Positions 57,801 to 64,000 of a stretch of DNA of 64,000 bases are shown piece by piece. The first letter of the stretch is position 1, and the number at the start of each line of letters is the position of its first letter. The DNA lies in contig NW_025408667.1 of assembly GCF_020360975.1 (NCBI RefSeq), positions 8,246,001-8,310,000 of the forward strand, read 5' to 3'. This DNA is from Hirsutella rhossiliensis. Its lineage: Eukaryota; Ascomycota; Sordariomycetes; Hypocreales; Ophiocordycipitaceae. A program made the translations under genes and the position numbers. The notes under the pieces were generated by a model. It was not told the origin of the DNA, ran no database searches, and saw nothing but the letters and a program-made list of their open reading frames with translations.

Positions 57801-58849
57801 GAAGGCGTAGGGCTAATAAATAAGCGCCTCTTTATACTCCTACCTTAGTTTAAGGAGGAGGGATAGACCGGCCCTAGGGCGCGTATAGTAAAGGTATTTT
57901 AAGATAAAGCCCTTTAACGCTTATAAGATAAGATATTTTCTCTTAACTATACTTATAAGAGTATATACTACGCTATTAAGTTTAGTATATAATACTTAGA
58001 TCTAAAGCTAAAGCTAAAGGTATAGGTAGCTAACTATTATATTAACCTATAAAAGTACTTATATTAATAAGGGAGACTATAAGTACTAGGTATATTATAT
58101 ACTATAAAAGCTAAGGAGAAGGATAAACTACTAAAGCTAAATAAGTAAAATAAGCTTTAAGGGAAGCTAGTTTAGCTTATATATAACTTTAGTATTATAA
58201 GCTACTTAAGCTAGTAAGGTATAGTAGTAGGCCTTATAAGGGACTTTTACTAGCCCTTCTTATAATACTATATTCGCCGCTTCCTTTATAATTATAATAT
58301 TTATAGCTATATTAAGATTTTAAAAGTATAGCTTAAAGGGCTACTTAAGTAGCTTTTAGTACTTAACTAGTTTTATATATATATATTAATAGACTTTATA
58401 ACGGATCTCTTACTTATAAAGGGTAGTAACCGCTATATATAAGTAATTAAAAACTAACTTAGTAAGTTTAAAATAATAAAGCTAATACTATTTATAAATA
58501 TAAAGTCTTATATAAAGTAGTTTTTATAGTACTAAGCCCGCTTATATAGCTAGCTAGCTTTTATTATAAGTAATAAGGGATTAAATTAAACTAGCTACTT
58601 TTAATAGTACTTATAATAATAGCTTTAGATTATATAGCTACTTAGTATAGTATACTACTTATAGATTAATAAAGGGCCTAAAAAGGTTAACTAAGAGGTA
58701 TAAGCTTACTTATAGGCTATTTTAGCTTATAACTAAGTAAACTAAGACTAGTAGCTCCTTATAGTATAACTTATATTAAATAGTAAACTATATACTATTA
58801 TTAAGATAGCCCTTTTCTTTATAATATATAGCTTTAAACTATTATAAAG

Positions 58850-59023
58850 TAGGTAGAAGTATATATATAAGTACTATTTATAAGATAATATTAATAAGCT
58901 ATATAAAGCTCTTTTATATATAGCTAGCCTATATATATATATATAGGATCCGGCCCTTTATACGTAACTATATAGCTTAGGCTATAGCCTAAGCTTATAT
59001 TATAATAGTTAAAGACTCTTATA
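58850..59023 (-). repeat. Family-2 copy D 3' LTR
   Basis: 174 bp, tattataaag...gactcttata; about ten bases shorter than the 186-bp form within the AT run near 58929-58944. Confidence 0.85.
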
Positions 59024-59269
59024 TAATACCCTCCCTTAAGTATAGCGCGGCGCTGCCCTATTAATAGCCTCTTTACTATTAGGCCTATACTACTAGCTTT
59101 ACCCTACCCTTTCTTATTAATTATACTAGCCCTACTAGCCTTATTATCCCTATACTTATTAGCTTAGGTAGCCGGCGGCCGGCTAAGACCTATATAAGCC
59201 TTAGGTTGCCCGTCCCCTTAGCCTTAAGCAGCCTCCTTTACTAAGGGGTATATAAAGCGGTATCCCTCC

Positions 59270-60440
59270 CTTCCTCCTTCCCTTCCTTCTCTTCCTTTTT
59301 TAACTATAGTAGTAGTAGGAATAAGTAAGTTCCGCTCTACTTAAGGCGTTAGTTCGTTCCTAGCTATATAAGCTACTTTATTAATATATACTTATAATAA
59401 TAGCTATAGTAGTAATAATAGCCTTAATAATAATAATAATAATAATAATAACTTTAACTAATAAGTTCTTTACTTTATAGAGCGGGAGGCTATAATTTAT
59501 AATACTAACTTCTATAATAGATATATATACCTCCCCCTCCCTTACCTCCTCCTTCTTAGAGTATATAGAGTTATTCGTTAACGCCGTACTAAGTATAGCC
59601 GACGATAGCTTTACCGCTACTACTACTCCTACCCGCGCCCCTACTACCGCGCCTACCGCCGCCGCTACTACCTTTACTACGCTAGCTACCCTTATATCGC
59701 CCTTTAAGGTAATAACGCTATCCCCGCCGCTACCTATAACGACCGGCCCCTTAGCCCTTACCTCTATCTTTACTACCCCTATAAGCCTATAGTTAAGCGA
59801 GTATAATAGACGTCTTCCGCTAACTTCTTAAAGTATAAGCGCTAGGTTTAGGCCGGAGCTACTTACGCGGCCCCCTATATATAGTATATACTATAGGAGC
59901 TCCCTTACGCTAACTAGGTCGGGCGCTATTATAGCGGTAGTTATTATTAGTATATATATACCGGCCGCGCTTATAAGGCAGCGCCTCTTATCCTACTTAC
60001 TATAGCGTTAGCTTAGAAGGCTAGTATATATAGGTAGGCCTAGGGGGCTACTAAGAAGCGCCTTACTACTACTATAGCCGCCTACCGTAACCTCCGCGCC
60101 TTAAAGCGCTAGGGGCTTATCCTTAAGTAGGTTCTTCCCCCTCCGCTCTCCTACCTTTACTACTAACTCTCTTAGTACTAGGGATACCGCCTCTATTACC
60201 TTATCGGCGGTCCCCTTAGCCGTGCCCGCCGCCGACGCTACTACTACCCCTGCCGCCGCTGCTAGAGCTAGCCGCCGCCCTTTTACCCTTAGAGCCGCCG
60301 CTGCTACTAATTAGCTTATAAGCTTAGAGGGCCGACTTAGCGCGCTAGAGAGCGCTGCCGCCGCTATTAAGGAGGAGGAGGAGGCTAATAAGAATAACGA
60401 TAATAATAATAGTAAGGGTAAGGGTAATAATAAAGAATAA
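59270..60440 (+). pseudogene. Antisense frame in family-2 copy D 3' region
   Basis: Plus-strand counterpart of the frames at 28849-29900 (-) and 12783-13664 (+): Pro/Ser/Thr-rich reading with SPSLTSSF near 59540-59565, Ala-rich GCC tracts, and a C-terminal acidic/Asn-rich tail about 60370-60440. Indels shift the frame relative to the other copies. Coding status uncertain; see copy A. Confidence 0.4.
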
Positions 60441-63400
60441 GCTTAAGAAGTCTAATAGCTTTACCTTAAAATAAATACTATTTTTATCTTTACCTTTACT
60501 ATTACGCCTATATTATTATAACTACTTACTTTACTTTATTTATTTTATAGTCTTAGCTTAAGCTACTATTAGTAGTTTATTAGTCTATTATTCCTATCTA
60601 CTAGCCTATATAAGGTCTTAAACTTATTAAGGGCTATAGCTCTTATAAACTTATATATAAGTTCCTATATAAGGTTAAGGTACCCGCGCTACTTAATAAG
60701 AACCTCCTAGAGTTTCCCTTAGCCTACCTTCCTTTAATATATAGCTTATATCTCCTTAACCTTAAATTTATCGTCCCTTTTTACCTTAATTATAGGTAGT
60801 TAAGCGTCTACTATTTCTTATCTAAGTAGTAAGTTAAAGAAAGCTTAGTAAAAGAGGTTAACGTTAATCTTATAATAGACCCTTATTAAGAGACTATTAA
60901 GCTTAACTACTTATAAGCTAACGACCCTTTATACTATAAACTTTATATATAGCTAGTCTAGCTTCTTCTTTAGTTATACTAACTTATAGTTATAGAGGTT
61001 AAGCTATACTTTATCTCTTATTATAAACTTATTTATTAGCGCTTTAATCTTATTAACGTACTACTCTAAATCTTATACTATAGCGGCTATCGCGGATTAA
61101 TAGTATTTTATAGTTTCTTATAGCTTTTATATAAACGTAGAAGCGCGGCTCTTTAATAATATACTACTATACTACTTCGCTACTACGTTAGCGGTAAATA
61201 AGATTAAGGAGGGCGGCTTAAAGCTATATATTATAAAGAAGGGGGCTATCTTAATAAAGGATTATAGTTTACTATTTAGCGCGAGCTAAGTAGTAGGGAG
61301 CTAGTAGTCTTAGTCCGCTTAGCTATAGGCTATAACTACCTATAGGTATACTTATACTTCTTAGTTAACCCTCTTAAGTCCCTTATTAGTTTATAGGTAA
61401 TAGGCTATACTAAGTAGCTATATAATTTAAAGTAGCTAGTATAGGTACTACTAAAGGCGGCTAGTTTAGTTTAACTCTTTATTACTTATAATAAAGACTA
61501 GCTAGCTATATAAGCGGGCCTAGTACTAAAGGAAGCGCTCTACGTAAGCTTTTATATTTATAGACGGTATTAGCTTTAATACTATTAATTTACTAAGTCG
61601 GTCCTTAATTACTTATATATAGCGGTTACTACCTTTTATAAGTAAGAGGTCTATTATAAAGTCTATCTATATATTTATATAGAACCGGTTTAGTACTAAA
61701 AGCTACTTAAGTAGCCCTTTAAGCTATACCCTTTAAATCTTTATATAGCTATAAATATTATAGTTATAAAGGAAGCAATAAACATAGTACTATAAAAAGG
61801 GCTAGTAAAAGTCCCTTATAAGGCCTACCGCTATTCCTTACTTACCTAGGTAACTTATAACGCTAGAGTTATAAATAAGCTAGACTAGCTTCCTTTAAAG
61901 CTTATTTTATTTATCTAGCTCTAGTAGTCTATCTTTCTCCTTAGCTTCTATAGTATATAGTACGCCCGGTACCTATAGTTTCCCTTACTAGCGAAGATAC
62001 CCTTATAGGTCGATATAGTAGTTAGCTACCTATACCTTTAGCTTTAGCTTTAAATCTAAGCGTTAAGCGCTAGACTTTATAGCGCGGCGCACGCCTTTAT
62101 AAGTATAGTCTAGAGCTACTATCCTATCTTATAAGCGTTAAAGGGCCTTATCTTAAATACTTTTACCGCGCGCGCCCTTAAGCCGGTTTATCCCTCCTTA
62201 CTAAACTAAGGTAAAAGCGTTAAAAGAAGCTTATTTAGTAGTAAAGGTATAAAGGGAAGCTCGTTCGCTAGTACTACGCCTTTCTTTACTAAGGAAGCTC
62301 CTATATAAGTCTATAGCGCTTCCTATAAGATAAGCTATAGATCCTAGGTAGTAATATCTACTTTTATTAGCTAGTCTTAATCCCTTTAAGAAAGCGCGTC
62401 TAAGACTATAAAGTCCCGCTTAAGGCGGTACTTAATTAAGAAGTTAAAGCGTAAGAAATACTCTACTTAGCTAGCTTACTACTTCGAGAGGTACTAGTAG
62501 GTTATAAAGTATTTAAGGTTCCTATAGTCTATAAGAACCTTAAAGCTCTTATAGCTTTAGAGCTCTACTTACTATTACTTAAGGTAGCTAATAATCGCTA
62601 GTATCTCCTTATTATAAATAATATAATTCCGCTTTACTAAGGTTAGCTTATAGAAGTAAAACGCTACTAGTTACTTCCGCTTATCTACCTCTTAAGAGAG
62701 CGTTCCTTTAAGTACCTAGCTACTATAGTTTACTTCGATTAATATAAACTAGTCAAAGTCCTACTAAAGTAGTACTAAGGCTTATAAAAATAGGTCCTTA
62801 AGCGTAAAGAACGCTCCTTCTTATATAGGCCCTTAATAAAAGGCGGTCTATTTCTTAGTAATCTTATTTAAGGGTATTATAATATAAGAGAAGCCCTTAA
62901 TAAATATCTTATAATAGTTCTTAAACCTAAGGAAGCTTTATATACTTATTTATATAGTTAGGGCCGCCTAGTCTTAGATCGCTTAGATCTTTATAAGATC
63001 CGCCTATATACCTATACTTATATAAATAATAAAACCTAGGTACTTAACCTTTTTAACCTTAAATTTATACTTATTTAAGTTCAGGTAAAGCCTATAAAGT
63101 TAAAGGCGCTTTAAGACCTTTTATACTTTTTATATATAGTCCTTATAAGTACCGCTTATATAAATAAGGATATTATCTATATATATAAAAGTAAACTTAT
63201 TAAAGAAGTCTTAAAGTATATTATTAATATAATACTAAAAAGTAGCGGGCGCTTTTAAGAAGCTAAAGGGTATTATAAGCTACTTAAATAAGCTATATTA
63301 TATATAAAACGCTATCTTTTACTTATTACCTTTTAAGATCTATACTTTATAAAACGCTTATTTTATATTTAGCTTTATAAACTACTTTACTAATAAGAGG

Positions 63401-64000
63401 TTATAAAGTATATTTAAGATTAAGAGTAAGGGGTAGTAGTTTAGCTTTATAATTATATTTAAAGCCCTATAATTATAATAAAACTATATCCTACCCCTTA
63501 GTTTATATATAAATAAGACTAGCGCTCTTACTTTAAAGCTACTTATTTAAATAAACCCCTTATTTAAAAGGTCCCTTAGTACCTTCTTTAGTATTAATAG
63601 CTCTATATATAATATACTAAATAGTAATTTAAATAGTATAGGTAGTTCCTACTTCTTTTTATTAATATAAAGTATAATTCTATAGTTTACCTTTAGCTTA
63701 TATAAGCTAAGCTTATTTACTTTCTAAGACTTAAATAGTAATAAAAGGTTATAATAGCGCTCTAGTATTTATTACTATAGCTTAGTAAGTAACTTTAGCT
63801 TTTTTATTTTAAGGGCTTTATTAATATCTACTAAGCTAACTATATAAACTATTATATTAGCTACTACCTTACCTTCCTCTTACTTTACCTATTATATAGT
63901 TCTTATAAAGATAAAGGTAAGGACTTCTTAAGCTAAGTATAAAGCTTATATACTTAATCTTATACTTATTTTTAATTAACCTTTTTACTTTTTCTTTTAT

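Larger units (their letters stand above)
37430..58849. repeat. Large inverted repeat (palindrome) with ~830-bp spacer
   Basis: Left arm 44532 back to about 37430 is the reverse complement of right arm 45366-48490 plus 54850-58849; the right arm is split by a 6.35-kb copia insertion. Checkpoints keep equal distances from the spacer: the family-2 LTR outer edges lie at 41959 (2,573 from the left-arm end) and 47948 (2,582 from the right-arm start). Each arm is about 7.1 kb without the insertion and contains, from the centre outward, family-5 copia, family-4 5' LTR and leader, and a family-2 gypsy. Arms differ by scattered transitions and small indels. Confidence 0.85.
47948..58849 (+). mobile_element. 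Family-2 gypsy (copy C), 3' end cut by copy D
   Basis: 5' LTR at 47948-48133, leader and gag start to 48495, a complete family-4 copia on the other strand (48496-54844), then gag to integrase at 54850-58849. At 58849 the sequence, equivalent to about 28060 of copy A, is replaced by the LTR of copy D. The remaining integrase, chromodomain and 3' LTR should lie beyond the window. It occupies the mirror position of copy B. Landmarks: gag knuckle about 55490-55560; protease about 55760-56090; RT about 56380-57090 with Y-I-D-N near 56905; RNase H about 57340-57720; integrase from about 57980. More eroded than copy A. Confidence 0.85.
58850..64000 (-). mobile_element. Family-2 gypsy (copy D), 3' part, runs off the window
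   Basis: 3' LTR at 58850-59023, polypurine tract next to it, 3' region with the antisense frame (about 59270-60440), chromodomain about 60660-60770, integrase about 60770-62300, RNase H about 62400-62870, RT about 62950-63700 with the Y-I-D-N region near 63160-63190, then the start of protease at the window end. It interrupts copy C in the opposite orientation after taaac (58845-58849). It lacks the LINE and SINE found in copy B, so it provides the empty sites used to define those insertions. Confidence 0.87.

Noticed and set aside
5554..64000. Centromere or telomere
   Set aside because: A nested, RIP-mutated stack is compatible with a pericentromeric region, but no telomeric repeat, satellite array or other direct mark is visible.

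Overview
This is filamentous ascomycete (Pezizomycotina-type) DNA made entirely of transposable elements; I found no single-copy host gene. The first 5.55 kb is a Ty1/copia retrotransposon of ordinary base composition. From about 5,554 to the end the sequence is saturated with repeat-induced point mutation (RIP): CpA and TpG are almost gone while CpG, CpC and GpC remain. ATG, TGG, CAA and CAG codons are therefore lost, in-frame TAA/TAG stops abound, and almost no open frames survive. Element identities in that part come from reading RIP stops as former Gln/Trp codons, from domain motifs, from LTR pairs and from target-site duplications (TSDs).

Layout. (1) 1-5553: copia element on +, gag to RNase H plus 3' LTR, broken by short frameshifts. 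(2) 5554-8098: 5' part of a chromodomain Ty3/gypsy element (family 1) on -. (3) 8099-9268: fragment of a second chromodomain gypsy (family 2) on +. (4) 9269-12120: part of a second copia family (family 4) on -, carrying a tRNA-derived SINE. (5) 12126-41959: a family-2 gypsy on -, TSD ATAAG, opened by a Tad1-like LINE (13880-36080, 13-bp TSD) and a second SINE copy. The LINE is opened by a + family-2 gypsy (15671-30502, TSD CGCGC), which is opened by a complete family-1 chromovirus (16072-23922). (6) About 37430-58849: a large inverted repeat with an ~830-bp spacer at 44533-45365 that lies in copia reverse transcriptase (family 5). Its arms hold mirror-image family-4 and family-2 sequence; the right arm is opened by a complete family-4 copia on - (48496-54844, TSD ACGAT). 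(7) 58850-64000: another family-2 gypsy on -, running off the window.

Order of events inferred from nesting: family 2 entered family 4; an inverted duplication copied that arrangement; the LINE, SINE, copia and further gypsy copies then entered the arms; RIP acted on everything; the 5' copia arrived after RIP, or escaped it.

For a second look: the RIP context bias (GCA/TGC spared) and CG-to-TA double changes between paired LTRs; the inverted repeat; a LINE/SINE pair sharing a 3' tail; a GC-rich antisense reading frame next to the 3' LTR of family 2; an unidentified minus-strand coding-like frame in the LINE 3' region; and copia frameshifts that look like single-base homopolymer losses.
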